A DNA stretch of 64,000 nt from JABDIP01 sp965250245 (GCA_965250245.1 OZ252296.1:3658001-3722000); one strand, 5' to 3'; shown: positions 26,501 through 34,685, counted from the first letter of the stretch. Notes: generated by a model not told the origin, from the sequence alone. Translations and numbers: made by a program.

Positions 26501-26863
26501 TCAGGGTCCAACCTTGGCCAACCCCAGACGCTCGTGTTGATAGCGCAGGTAGAGCAGCGCCATTCCGAGAGCGAGGCTTGAGAAGAATACAATGAACACG
26601 CAAAAGGCCAGCAGGGCGAACGGCCACGCATGGTCAAGGAGGGCCAAGATCTCGATATAACAATCATCCGGTGCATAATAGATCAGTCCCTCATTGTAGT
26701 AATCGCAATACTTCCCGCCTCTATTCAAAGTGAGCGCCGTGCTCGCGAAGAAGTAACCGACCAGCAACGATATGCCGAGCGTCAAGGAAAACACCCAGGC
26801 TGCAGTCCGCCGAAGTATGCGAAAGAACTTCGCTCGATCGACGATCCGATACTTCGGCAACAT
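26501..26863 (-). CDS. Small two-TM membrane protein downstream of tagged transglycosylase
   Basis: A 120-residue protein with two hydrophobic helices (about 21-44 and 79-106) and a loop of about 35 residues that carries Cys53 and Cys68. The basic N- and C-terminal ends suggest both termini are cytoplasmic and the loop periplasmic. It is encoded directly after the tagged transglycosylase-like protein. A second, unrelated-looking two-TM protein with a Cys pair lies downstream of the tagged nuclease-like gene. A role as immunity protein is a hypothesis. Confidence 0.6.
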   Translation of the reverse strand: MLPKYRIVDRAKFFRILRRTAAWVFSLTLGISLLVGYFFASTALTLNRGGKYCDYYNEGLIYYAPDDCYIEILALLDHAWPFALLAFCVFIVFFSSLALGMALLYLRYQHERLGLAKVGP

Positions 26864-26960
26864 CCGTCACTCCGCGCAGTGAAACCGGTGACACCGCTCG
26901 CCGATCCACGGCGGCCGACCACAGCCTGCAATACTCGTTCCGCCCGATCGCCTCGCCTGG

Positions 26961-27890
26961 CTATGGATACGGATCTTCCCCCCGCGCAGGGGCAATCGGC
27001 AGCTCCCATAACCGCCGGTCATAGGCGTCCTGCACCCTGGCACCGAAGTCGTTGACCAGCTCCCGGCCGGTGAAAATCCAGATCGAAGCCACCTTCGCCG
27101 GCGTCGGATCCTCTATCCGATGGCCAATTCGCCGGATCAATGTGACGGCAATGCGGATATTCGTCTCTGGGTTGCCCAGATCCGCCGGAGGGTCCTCGAT
27201 CGCGGCCCATGGGTCCGGCCGGATGTTCATCGGAAGCAGCGATTCCGACTGGCCAAGGTCCAGACCTTCGTCAACCTGGCTATCGAGACTCTGCGCATTC
27301 TCCACGTACATGATCGCCTTGACGAGATCGGCATCGACACCCTGCGCCTCGGCCTCTCGTTCGATGATTGTCTGGTAGTCTCGCACCGCGCGCCAGCCCA
27401 GCCGGTGCAGGGAACGCCATGCGCCAAAGTCTCGATCAGCGTCGGGGTTCTCGATGATGTCGAACCGTGCAGGTGCATTCTCGATGATCGACCGAATGCG
27501 ATCGGCCTCCTCGTTCACGACCGGCGCCCGGACGTTGCCTGGACCGCCAAGGACATTCGGAGACGCGGCGGGCCGCTGATTGCGATCCGTGCCCTGAAGC
27601 CAATTGTCGGCAAAAAGCGCCCGTGTTCCTGCCCGAGCACTCAGAGGTCGATCATCCGGCGCGCCTCGTCTGCCGGCAGAAATGGTTCCGTCGTTATCAC
27701 GATCGGCCTGAACGGCTGAAGGCTCCGGGAATGCCGCCTCATGAAGCCGTGTCCACTGTTCGACGGCGTCTTGATGGCCGCGATGGTCACGATCAAGCAA
27801 CGTCGCGACAAATCGCTTGTTCGATTTGGCCCGGGTGATTTTCTTTCGCGCCGAGGTCGCATCGAGCATGTGCAGGTTCTTCTGAGTCAT
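26961..27890 (-). CDS. Tagged lytic-transglycosylase-like protein
   Basis: A 309-residue protein in two parts. Residues 1-57 form a tag that aligns residue for residue with the N-terminus of the 582-residue protein at 30306-32054 (FVATLLDRDHRGHQDAVEQW against FMAALLDRGHRGHKDAVDQW). Residues about 165-275 look like an SLT lytic transglycosylase: AEAQGVDADLVKAIMYVENA with candidate catalytic Glu197, LLPMNIRPDPWA, and the NPETNIRIAVTLIRRI segment. It is followed by a two-TM protein gene. It could be a virion-borne muralytic enzyme or an antibacterial effector. The start at 27890 is fixed by the tag alignment; codons upstream are in frame but not supported. Confidence 0.7.
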   Translation of the reverse strand: MTQKNLHMLDATSARKKITRAKSNKRFVATLLDRDHRGHQDAVEQWTRLHEAAFPEPSAVQADRDNDGTISAGRRGAPDDRPLSARAGTRALFADNWLQGTDRNQRPAASPNVLGGPGNVRAPVVNEEADRIRSIIENAPARFDIIENPDADRDFGAWRSLHRLGWRAVRDYQTIIEREAEAQGVDADLVKAIMYVENAQSLDSQVDEGLDLGQSESLLPMNIRPDPWAAIEDPPADLGNPETNIRIAVTLIRRIGHRIEDPTPAKVASIWIFTGRELVNDFGARVQDAYDRRLWELPIAPARGEDPYP

Positions 27891-27956
27891 CGTCCTCATC
27901 CTGGGGGCCAGCATCACACCAGCCGCGTGCCGCCAGCTCGCGCCGGAGAGCGACCT

Positions 27957-28202
27957 TCACCCCTCGCCCGCGCATTCCGCCGCCATCGTCCGCACCGCTG
28001 CCTCGTCGGCGTTGACCGCCTGCAGGATGTCCAGCACCACCGCGCGGCGGCCCTCGTTGAAGGCGCTCTCATGGCTGTCGCCGGCGATCTGGGTGGAGCG
28101 CAGCACGAAGTGCCGCCGCATCAGGTCGCGCAGCACCCGCCGCCCCGGCTCGCCGCCGAAGGCGCGCCGGTAATCCTGCCGCCGCCGCATCAGATCGATC
28201 AT
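27957..28202 (-). CDS. Bbp19-like phage protein
   Basis: An 81-residue protein with the Bbp19-like pattern: YRRAFGGEPGRRVLRDLMRR (about residues 11-30) and EGRRAVVLDILQAVN (about 50-64). Such small helical proteins are encoded between portal and scaffold in Bordetella phage BPP-1-like podoviruses. GGGAGGGACGG precedes the start at 28202. An open frame upstream crosses a terminator and promoter and is rejected. Role in the virion is unknown. Confidence 0.75.
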   Translation of the reverse strand: MIDLMRRRQDYRRAFGGEPGRRVLRDLMRRHFVLRSTQIAGDSHESAFNEGRRAVVLDILQAVNADEAAVRTMAAECAGEG

Positions 28203-28238
28203 CCCCGGCCGTCCCTCCCTGTCCCGCTGCCGCCGCCC

Positions 28239-28271
28239 AAAAAAGAAAAGAGCCAGCCGCCTGGCTGGCTC
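28239..28271 (-). terminator. Rho-independent terminator just ahead of the Bbp19-like gene
   Basis: A perfect 9-bp stem (28250-28258 with 28263-28271), 4-base loop, followed on the minus strand by TTTTCTTTTTT. It lies about 30 bases downstream of the predicted start of transcription from the promoter at 28305-28333 and before the coding sequence, an attenuator-like order. Confidence 0.85.
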
Positions 28272-28304
28272 AGCGAATAGGGAGGCTTTCCGATGATAGG
28301 AATA

Positions 28305-28333
28305 AATGTATATCAAGACCGCGCTGCTGTCAA
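28305..28333 (-). promoter_or_regulatory. Sigma70-type late promoter, shared motif
   Basis: On the minus strand TTGACA (28328-28333), a 17-base spacer, and TACATT (28305-28310), followed by TATTCCTATC. The same layout and downstream TTCCTAT recur at 34568-34596 and, more loosely, at two Sel1 genes. Confidence 0.65.
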
Positions 28334-28363
28334 GCACCCCCAAGGACGCCCTCTCCGCCGCCA

Positions 28364-28600
28364 TCACCCGTACCAGCGCTCCACCGCCTCGAACTCGTCC
28401 GCCACGGCGCGATGCCCGATTGCCCGCAGGAACCGGCAGAGCACATGATCGGCCGCCTCATGCGCCACCTCGGGATCATGATGCGCTTGCAGCGCTTCCA
28501 GCCGCCCGACCGCCTCCGCAGCCAGCGCCTCAACCGCCTCTGGCCGCGACGCCCGCAGCTCCCGCCGCAACCGCGCGATCTCATGCAGCACGCCGGTCAT
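28364..28600 (-). CDS. Small helical phage hypothetical protein
   Basis: A 78-residue helical protein (start MTGVLHEIARLRRELRAS). It carries several Ala/Glu-rich helices and two histidine-rich turns (HHDPEVAHEAADH). No family is recognised; the position between portal remnant and Bbp19-like gene suggests a small head or tail accessory. The frame upstream of 28600 is open but shows no ribosome site. Confidence 0.55.
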   Translation of the reverse strand: MTGVLHEIARLRRELRASRPEAVEALAAEAVGRLEALQAHHDPEVAHEAADHVLCRFLRAIGHRAVADEFEAVERWYG

Positions 28601-28626
28601 TCTTCCTCCCTCATCGGTCCCATCCG

Positions 28627-28765
28627 TCAGCCCGGCTGACCGCCGGTCAGCAGCGGCTTGACCGCGCCCGGCCCCGCGACGCAAGCGCTTCGTGATAGTT
28701 GATGCCCCCAGGGCGTGGTGCGGATCGGATTCAGGAACCCGTCCGACGGCACCAAGTGCGGCGGA
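28627..28765 (-). pseudogene. Fragment of a duplicated portal gene
   Basis: About 135 bases closely match the portal gene at 32754-32890 (roughly 85% by eye). The minus-strand translation contains PSDGFLNPIRTTP and, after a diverged stretch, KPLLTGGQPG, as in the portal, then stops. No full-length portal context surrounds it. It marks a partial duplication or recombination scar on the far side of the tagged-toxin cassette. Confidence 0.85.
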
Positions 28766-28862
28766 TGCACATTATCCCTAGAGCGGAAAGCCGCTCGGGT
28801 CGGAAACCAGCGATTTCGTGAATGTTGGGGATCTGGCCGCCACCAGAGCCTTCGCCCAGTCG

Positions 28863-29183
28863 CTATTGAGGTGTCCCGCAAGCGCGATGTGAGCACCACC
28901 AATTCCGGAACCTGGCACCCACATAGGCGATCGGTAATGTGATCGGAAGGAGCGGAATGGCGAAAACCGTGGACAGCACAAGGACAGCAGCGATGCCCCT
29001 AGGAACAAATGACGGTTTGACTTCACAGTAGACGGGCGTGACGTCATTGGCCAACCGCTCGAAGCACAACTCCACAAAGAGGTCTATCCGGTATTCGTGG
29101 TAGACTCCTTGAAGGGTGTACGGCAGCGTTACCGGCAACGTTAAAAGGGCCGAAATCAACAGATATTTATTTGCACGCTTCAC
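28863..29183 (-). CDS. Small two-TM membrane protein with a cysteine pair in its loop
   Basis: A 106-residue product from a GTG at 29183, preceded by GGGAGG at good spacing. Helix one spans about residues 8-25, helix two about 62-84. The loop has Cys40 and Cys53. It resembles in layout, not in sequence, the two-TM protein at 26501-26863. It is the last intact gene of the cassette with the tagged nuclease-like toxin and the 238-residue protein. Function unknown; an immunity or membrane-anchoring role is only a hypothesis. Confidence 0.55.
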   Translation of the reverse strand: MKRANKYLLISALLTLPVTLPYTLQGVYHEYRIDLFVELCFERLANDVTPVYCEVKPSFVPRGIAAVLVLSTVFAIPLLPITLPIAYVGARFRNWWCSHRACGTPQ

Positions 29184-29298
29184 GCCACCTGCCTCCCGCC
29201 CCAACCGATGGAAGCGCTGACTCTCCAATATCGCTCTCTCGATACTGGCATTCCACCGAATGTCAGATTGGCAGCATAGGATTGAATTCCGGCCAATG

Positions 29299-29496
29299 TT
29301 AGGCGACATGGTGAAGCCTCATAACCGGTGTCCGGCCAGGCTGCGCGCCCTTGCATATTGCCAATGTCCGCAATCGCGGAATGGCTGTGATAACGCTACT
29401 GGAACCGATGTAGGGCATTTGCAGCCCCGCCACGATCAATGCGGTTGCGGTCACCGCAAGTACCGCTCGAGCATGAGCAATCGGATCGCGCCACAA
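29299..29496 (-). other. Weak open frame with one TM segment, possible remnant
   Basis: The 330 bases between the two-TM gene and the 238-residue gene hold only a 65-codon frame with an unusual TTG start. It encodes one hydrophobic helix (AVLAVTATALIVAGLQM). It could be a decayed small membrane protein. I see nothing else here. Confidence 0.25.
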
Positions 29497-29516
29497 ATCT
29501 CGATTGGCTGCGGTCG

Positions 29517-30233
29517 TCAGTAGGTCGGCTTCGGCGCGTACGGTCCGGTCTCACCGTCCTCGGGCGGGCGACAATTGCTGAAGACGTAGCGGTTCGGCGC
29601 CTCGCGCATCCACTCCAGGGCATGCAGCCCACAGGTGTTGATGAAGATCGGTCCGGCCGGGCCGTAGGGCATACCACTCTTCATGTCGATGCATGTCAGG
29701 ACATTGGTGGTCAGCTTGCCGAGAATGCGCCAGACCTTGTTGAGGAACGACCTGAATTCCTTGTCGTTCCGAGGGAACGTCGATGCGATGAAGCCTTCTC
29801 GGAGGATAAGATTTCCCTTCTCCCTGTAATACCTGGCCCCAGACGATAGATACGAGAAATAAAGCCGCGGCCTATTAGCGATGGTGTAGCCCCCACGCGG
29901 AGATGTCGGCCCGATCCAAAACGGCTCCCAGCCTTCCGGCTCCAGCCAGGCAATGATTGTGCTGTCCCACATCCGACTTTCCGGTGTGTCGATCTCGAAT
30001 TCCTGCGCCAGGGAATCGCAATAGAACAGCGACATATCCTCCGGCTGCAAGTCATCCCGGCCAAGCGTCTTCCTGAGCGTGAAGAGCCTCGGATATCGAA
30101 TGAACTTGATGGACGGGAAGGCCTCGCGCAAGGCGATCGAAAAATCCTCGGAGTCGGCGGGTAGCATTGCCGGCTGGCGCCGCTTGGCCGAGAGCTGCAG
30201 CCTCTGAAGTTCCCTACGCGTTTCTCCACGCAT
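29517..30233 (-). CDS. Candidate immunity protein for the tagged toxin
   Basis: A 238-residue protein encoded 72 bases after the tagged nuclease-like toxin. No signal peptide or membrane segment is visible, so it is probably cytoplasmic. It is rich in aromatic residues (EGWEPFWIGPTSPRGGYT, YFSYLSSGARYYREK), a composition frequent in immunity proteins. The N-terminal 20 residues are basic. No family is recognised. Immunity is inferred from order and from the apparent toxin upstream. A later Met at 30167 is an alternative start. Confidence 0.55.
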   Translation of the reverse strand: MRGETRRELQRLQLSAKRRQPAMLPADSEDFSIALREAFPSIKFIRYPRLFTLRKTLGRDDLQPEDMSLFYCDSLAQEFEIDTPESRMWDSTIIAWLEPEGWEPFWIGPTSPRGGYTIANRPRLYFSYLSSGARYYREKGNLILREGFIASTFPRNDKEFRSFLNKVWRILGKLTTNVLTCIDMKSGMPYGPAGPIFINTCGLHALEWMREAPNRYVFSNCRPPEDGETGPYAPKPTY

Positions 30234-30305
30234 GGATGAACGTTAGCACGGTCAGCAATCAACGAGTTATCGATGGGTAGCGCAAGCAACCTGCTGTTTA
30301 CTCGC

Positions 30306-32054
30306 CTAGCGAAACTCGAAACGTCGTTCGTGCCCCTCCGATCCCTCCGGGAGGTCGCGGTCGATCTCCTCCAGATGCGGCCGCAGCCACTCCAGCAAAT
30401 GGTCCCGATCGTAAGCCTGCCCCCGAGGCGGCTTGGGAATCAGAATGAGAATGTCGCCAGTCTCTGAATTCGCCAGAATGCGTACCGCGGCACGCTCCTC
30501 TCGGCCGGTCAACGTCACGTTGTCCGTACGCGTGTCGACTGTATTGATGAGCAGTCTTCGATTAGTGCGCGTACTCTTGAAGGCGACATCAAGATACGAT
30601 CCGCCAGCGCGGCCCCCGCCTGACGGCCGAAGGTAGAGTTCGGGTTCTCGTCGGTCGATTTTTGGGTCCGGCTGTCCGCCGCCAATGTGATCGACTTCAA
30701 CGTCAATCGACTCGGCCAAATCGCGGACATCGCTCATAACGTCGGTGTTGAGACGTCGCGTGTCGTCATTTCCCAGGCGATCATCAAGAATGTCGACAAG
30801 CGGCAATTCCCCCCGTTGGTCGGGGAAGATCTCAACAAGATCCGGATAGTCTTCGGGCATGAATCCGGGCAGCGGCGGGATCGGCGGAAGGTCGGCTGGA
30901 AGTGTCTCGCGCCCAGTGTCCGGTCCCTCTGGCGGCTCGAAGCTCGGTAGAGGCGGCAGGTCCGGCGCCGGTTCCATCTCAGACCCATCGTGCCCGTCAC
31001 GCCGCGTGCTACCGGATAGTCTGAGGCCGGCTGCCATCGCCAACCCTGCAGAAGCGGCCTGTCCTCGCGACCGGATGAAGGTATTGACGCGTGGGGCGAC
31101 CAAGTTCACGAATATCGATCGCGATCCAACTGATCCCAGCCCTCCACCGGGCCTTATGCCAACCGCCAGAAGGGCTCTTGCTAAGTCGGAATCCGGATCA
31201 TGCGGGCGTTGCTCATCGATCCGTTGTTCTACCACTTGCAGAAGGTCACCGACCGGGTGAGTCCCGCCGAAAGTGAGACGATGATAGACATTGCCATCGG
31301 GCCCGAGCGCACCGTAAGTCGGCATTAGTCCGGTTTGCTCGAATTCCTGCCGAAAGCCTGCCCCCAACAGTCTCGCGTCCCGCCAACCGTCCTCCCGGGT
31401 GTTCTGCAGGACGGCCAGGACCCGCCATTCGTCACTCGCGATCAGGTCGTCGGCGCCAACGCGACCGGGTTCAAGATCGTAGAATCCGATCTCGTGGAGG
31501 ATTGCCTCCCTAATCACCAAAAGGGGCTCAAGGGAGTCGAACGCCTTGCCGATCTCCACATCCAGTCGACCCAGCCAATCAGACTCGTTTTCGCCGGACT
31601 GGCGCGACAGTGACGAGAGGCCCGCCGAATCGACCTGGAGTGGATTGTTCGGGTCCGGCAGGAGAACGCTGGCCTGGCTCTCGCGCCTGTCGGATCGCTT
31701 GGGCTTGAGCTGAAGATCGGCGGTCTTCATGCGGCTTGTACCGGGCTGCATTGCTCCGGTCCCGGTCGAATTCGCCCGATTGCCATTGCGGTCTGTGTTA
31801 CTGCGCCGATGAGTCCCTGAATCGGGCGTACCGTTTGCAGCGCGGCGCTGGTTGGCGGGCGATGCCATTGAATTGGCGGAATCGGCATCGGCAAAGGCGA
31901 CCTGATGAAGCCTTGTCCATTGATCGACCGCATCTTTGTGTCCGCGATGCCCTCGATCGAGCAGCGCCGCCATGAATGGCTCATTGGACTTCGCAGCCTT
32001 GATCCTCTTCCGCGCCGACTCCGGGTTCAGCGCATGCAGTCTGGTTCGCTTCAT
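30306..32054 (-). CDS. Tagged polymorphic-toxin-like protein, C-terminal nuclease-like domain
   Basis: A 582-residue, multi-domain protein. Residues 1-55 carry the same tag as the transglycosylase-like protein at 26961-27890. A polar linker follows, then a helical middle region and a proline-rich hinge (LPPIPPLPGFMP, about residues 385-410). The C-terminal about 130 residues contain HIGGG, ELYLRPSGGGRAGGSYLDVAF, LLINTVDTR, LTGREERAA and GDILILIPKP. This pattern resembles restriction-endonuclease-like toxin domains of polymorphic effectors, but the family is not certain. The order tag-linker-toxin, then candidate immunity gene, fits an effector cassette. Base composition is less GC-rich than the flanking phage genes. 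Confidence 0.65.
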   Translation of the reverse strand: MKRTRLHALNPESARKRIKAAKSNEPFMAALLDRGHRGHKDAVDQWTRLHQVAFADADSANSMASPANQRRAANGTPDSGTHRRSNTDRNGNRANSTGTGAMQPGTSRMKTADLQLKPKRSDRRESQASVLLPDPNNPLQVDSAGLSSLSRQSGENESDWLGRLDVEIGKAFDSLEPLLVIREAILHEIGFYDLEPGRVGADDLIASDEWRVLAVLQNTREDGWRDARLLGAGFRQEFEQTGLMPTYGALGPDGNVYHRLTFGGTHPVGDLLQVVEQRIDEQRPHDPDSDLARALLAVGIRPGGGLGSVGSRSIFVNLVAPRVNTFIRSRGQAASAGLAMAAGLRLSGSTRRDGHDGSEMEPAPDLPPLPSFEPPEGPDTGRETLPADLPPIPPLPGFMPEDYPDLVEIFPDQRGELPLVDILDDRLGNDDTRRLNTDVMSDVRDLAESIDVEVDHIGGGQPDPKIDRREPELYLRPSGGGRAGGSYLDVAFKSTRTNRRLLINTVDTRTDNVTLTGREERAAVRILANSETGDILILIPKPPRGQAYDRDHLLEWLRPHLEEIDRDLPEGSEGHERRFEFR

Positions 32055-32141
32055 GGATCATCTCGTGCGTTTGGAATTGATCACTCGCAGGAACGCTCTG
32101 CGAGACCGGGCCTTCTGACCAGGGTCACCGACCGTCCAGCC

Positions 32142-33806
32142 CTACCTGCCCCCAACCACCCGCGCCGCCTGCGCCAAGTCCCTCACCGCCCCGGCTTGCT
32201 CCGCGCCCAGGCTCGCCGCCTGCTGCGCCTCCGCCGCCTCCGCCTGCCGCCGGCGCAGCACGGCCACCGCCTCCGGCGCCCGCAGCATGTCCATGGGCGC
32301 GTTGTAGATGTCGGCGATCTCGCGAACCGTGGCCTCGGCGTCGACCAGGCCCGGCAGGGCGCGGTCGAAGGCGGACAGGCGCTCCACCCCCTCGATCACC
32401 CGCGCCATGCTCTCTACCTGCACGGCCTTCTGCGCCTGGCCGATCGGTGTGACGTAGTCGACCTTCAGCTCGCTCTCGCCCAGCGCCGGCGGCGGCAGCG
32501 GCAGCGGGCCGTCCAGCCCCTCGCGCCAGAAGGGCTGAGAGCGCCGCTCCAGGATGCGCAGGCTGCGCTCGATCAGCGGGCCCTGGAACTCTGCCTGCAT
32601 GCGCGACACCACCGGGCCCAGCAGGCGCAGCCGCTCGTCGCGCCGCTGCAGCACCTCCGTCGCGGTCATCTGCGGCCCGTCGCGCAGGGTCAGCCAGTCC
32701 ACATGGAAGCCACGTACGATCGCCTGCTGCACCGACTGGATCAGGTCCAGCCCCAGCCCCGGCTGGCCGCCGGTCAGCAACGGCTTGATCGCGTCCGGCC
32801 CGCGCTGTGCCAGCGCGTCGTAATAGTTGATGCCCCCGGGCGTGGTGCGGATCGGGTTGAGGAAACCGTCCGACGGCGCGAGCAGCGGCGGGTCGACCAT
32901 CTTCTGCGCCCCGACGATCACCGTGCGGGTCATGGCGTTGGCCATCTTGATGTCCGGCAGCACGGTCATCGCCGGCGACCGGCCATAGCGCTCGCCGGTC
33001 AGCTTCGACCAGCGCGGCACCAGATAGGGGAACTCGTCGAACCCGCCCTCGGAGATCAGCTCCCGCGGCTCCAGGCTCAGATACAGGCTGGCCCAGGGCT
33101 TGTTGCGCGCCAGCGCCGTGCCCGGCCGCCCCGGCTCCGCCTCGGCCCGCGGGAACACGGCGTGCAGGAAGGTGAAGCGCCGCTCCGGCTGGCCCTCCAC
33201 CGCGCCGGCGATCGCCGCCGGCGTGCGCGCGCCGAAGAACTGCACCGCCTGCCGCGCGGTGAATTGAAACGCGCGGAACAGCGTGTCGACCCGCCCCGTC
33301 GCGCTCTCGGCGAGATGGCATTCGCCCAAATGCCGGGTCTGGAAGCGCAGGCCCTCCGGCCCCTGGTCGTCGACCAGCATCACCGCGGTGCCGAACGCCG
33401 CCAGGTCCAGATACAGCTCATGCGCCTGGGCCGAGAAATTGGCGCGCGGGCTGTTGAACAGGGCGTAGAGCCGGTCCGACGCCGCCTCCAGCCAGCGCTT
33501 GACGTCGTCGCGTTCGTTCAGCGCCTCGTCCTCGGCCTTCAGCATGAACCAGCGCACCGCCGGCCCGGTCAGCATGCCGTGCAGGCCCGAAGCGAGCTGC
33601 TCCAGCGCCCAGGGCGCCGTCCCGTCGAAGATCCGATCGGTGCGCTTGGCCCCGCCGGCCTGCCCGCTCGACAGCCCCGCCGGATGCCCGACGAAGTCGC
33701 CGCGCCGCGGCAGCACATAGTCGGAAATCTCCTGCCAATGCTGCTCCCAGACCCCGCGCTCCCCCTTTACCTGCTCGAAACGGCGGATGATCTCCTGTGC
33801 GTCCAT
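32142..33806 (-). CDS. Portal (head-tail connector) protein
   Basis: A 554-residue protein of the T7 gp8-like head-tail connector family. The N-terminal RGVWEQHWQEISDYVLPRRG, the segment GTAPWALEQLASGLHGMLT and the later MTATEVLQRRDERLRLLGPV are hallmarks. It should form the dodecameric portal through which DNA is packaged and ejected. The C-terminus is Ala/Gln-rich. A fragment homologous to its middle lies at 28627-28765, beyond the toxin cassette. Normal length for the family. Confidence 0.9.
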   Translation of the reverse strand: MDAQEIIRRFEQVKGERGVWEQHWQEISDYVLPRRGDFVGHPAGLSSGQAGGAKRTDRIFDGTAPWALEQLASGLHGMLTGPAVRWFMLKAEDEALNERDDVKRWLEAASDRLYALFNSPRANFSAQAHELYLDLAAFGTAVMLVDDQGPEGLRFQTRHLGECHLAESATGRVDTLFRAFQFTARQAVQFFGARTPAAIAGAVEGQPERRFTFLHAVFPRAEAEPGRPGTALARNKPWASLYLSLEPRELISEGGFDEFPYLVPRWSKLTGERYGRSPAMTVLPDIKMANAMTRTVIVGAQKMVDPPLLAPSDGFLNPIRTTPGGINYYDALAQRGPDAIKPLLTGGQPGLGLDLIQSVQQAIVRGFHVDWLTLRDGPQMTATEVLQRRDERLRLLGPVVSRMQAEFQGPLIERSLRILERRSQPFWREGLDGPLPLPPPALGESELKVDYVTPIGQAQKAVQVESMARVIEGVERLSAFDRALPGLVDAEATVREIADIYNAPMDMLRAPEAVAVLRRRQAEAAEAQQAASLGAEQAGAVRDLAQAARVVGGR

Positions 33807-33851
33807 GGGTGGTCCTTTCTTGCCGGCTACGAGGCTGTCCGATTGCGTCGG

Positions 33852-34478
33852 TCAGCGAACGTCTCTTGCGGCATAGGCCGCCTGCGCCTCGATCTCCGCC
33901 TCGGCGAATGCCGGAGCATCGGGGAACAGCGGGTGCGCCGCGCCCTGGCGGTCGCGCCAGGTGAAGCCGGCCCGCGCCATGGCGAGCTGCAGCCGGTGGT
34001 CGGTCTTGATCGGCTTCAGGGTCTCGGCGGTATCGCGGCCCGCCGTCATCTCCATGATCGCCTCCGCCTGGGCCCGCATTTCCGCCAGCGTGTCGCCCAG
34101 CGCCGTGATCAACTCCTCGGCCCGCCGCGCATTGTCCGCCCGCGCGGACAGCACAGCATCTCGCCGAGACCGGTGTTCCACGTGGTCCGCCTCGGCCTCC
34201 GCGGCCTCGGCCCCGGCCAGACGCTTCTCGGCGCCGGAGATCGCCGCCTCCAGGGTCTGGCCTTCCAGCTCCGCCTTGGCATAGTCCGCCACCAGCCGCT
34301 CGATGCGCCTTGCCGCCGCGGCATCGTCAGCCGGCGCCTCCAGCACGGTCTTGATGCGCTCCTCGACCAGCGCGTCACAACGCGCCGCGACCTCGGCCCG
34401 CTGTTCCCGCAGCGCCGCCACCCGCGCACGCCAATAGCCCGCGTCGCGGGCCGGCCCCTTGGCCGCCGCCTTCGCCAT
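33852..34478 (-). CDS. Phage hypothetical coiled-coil protein
   Basis: A 208-residue, charged helical protein with heptad-like Ala/Glu/Arg stretches (about residues 20-150). The C-terminal third has FTWRDRQGAAHPLFPDAPAF. AGGAG lies 8 bases before the ATG at 34478, which decides the start over an open frame extending to 34589. The position before portal fits a small assembly or packaging accessory. No family recognised. Confidence 0.6.
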   Translation of the reverse strand: MAKAAAKGPARDAGYWRARVAALREQRAEVAARCDALVEERIKTVLEAPADDAAAARRIERLVADYAKAELEGQTLEAAISGAEKRLAGAEAAEAEADHVEHRSRRDAVLSARADNARRAEELITALGDTLAEMRAQAEAIMEMTAGRDTAETLKPIKTDHRLQLAMARAGFTWRDRQGAAHPLFPDAPAFAEAEIEAQAAYAARDVR

Positions 34479-34567
34479 CCTTACTCTCCTGTGTGGAATT
34501 CTGCCGGATCCTACCAGCAAGAACCGTCCGATCCGGTCCGCCGCGTACCGACGGCAAGATAGGAATA

Positions 34568-34596
34568 AATGTACATCACGACGGCGCAACCGTCAA
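34568..34596 (-). promoter_or_regulatory. Sigma70-type promoter, shared motif
   Basis: TTGACG (34591-34596), 17-base spacer, TACATT (34568-34573) on the minus strand, followed by TATTCCTATC. It lies just downstream of the AbiE cassette and would restart transcription of the portal-proximal genes. Confidence 0.65.
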
Positions 34597-34685
34597 GCGC
34601 ACACGATGCGGCGCAACGGTTCATCGCATCTGAGCGCTGATCATCTGCATTTTGAGTCAGAATGTGGATTATCGACACAGGAGTT

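Noticed and set aside
28203..28367. N-terminal extension of the Bbp19-like protein
   Set aside because: It would cross the promoter and terminator; the start at 28202 has a good ribosome site.
31905..34562. 885-codon plus-strand open frame opposite toxin and portal genes
   Set aside because: Antisense artefact; Arg/Gln/His-rich without any domain.
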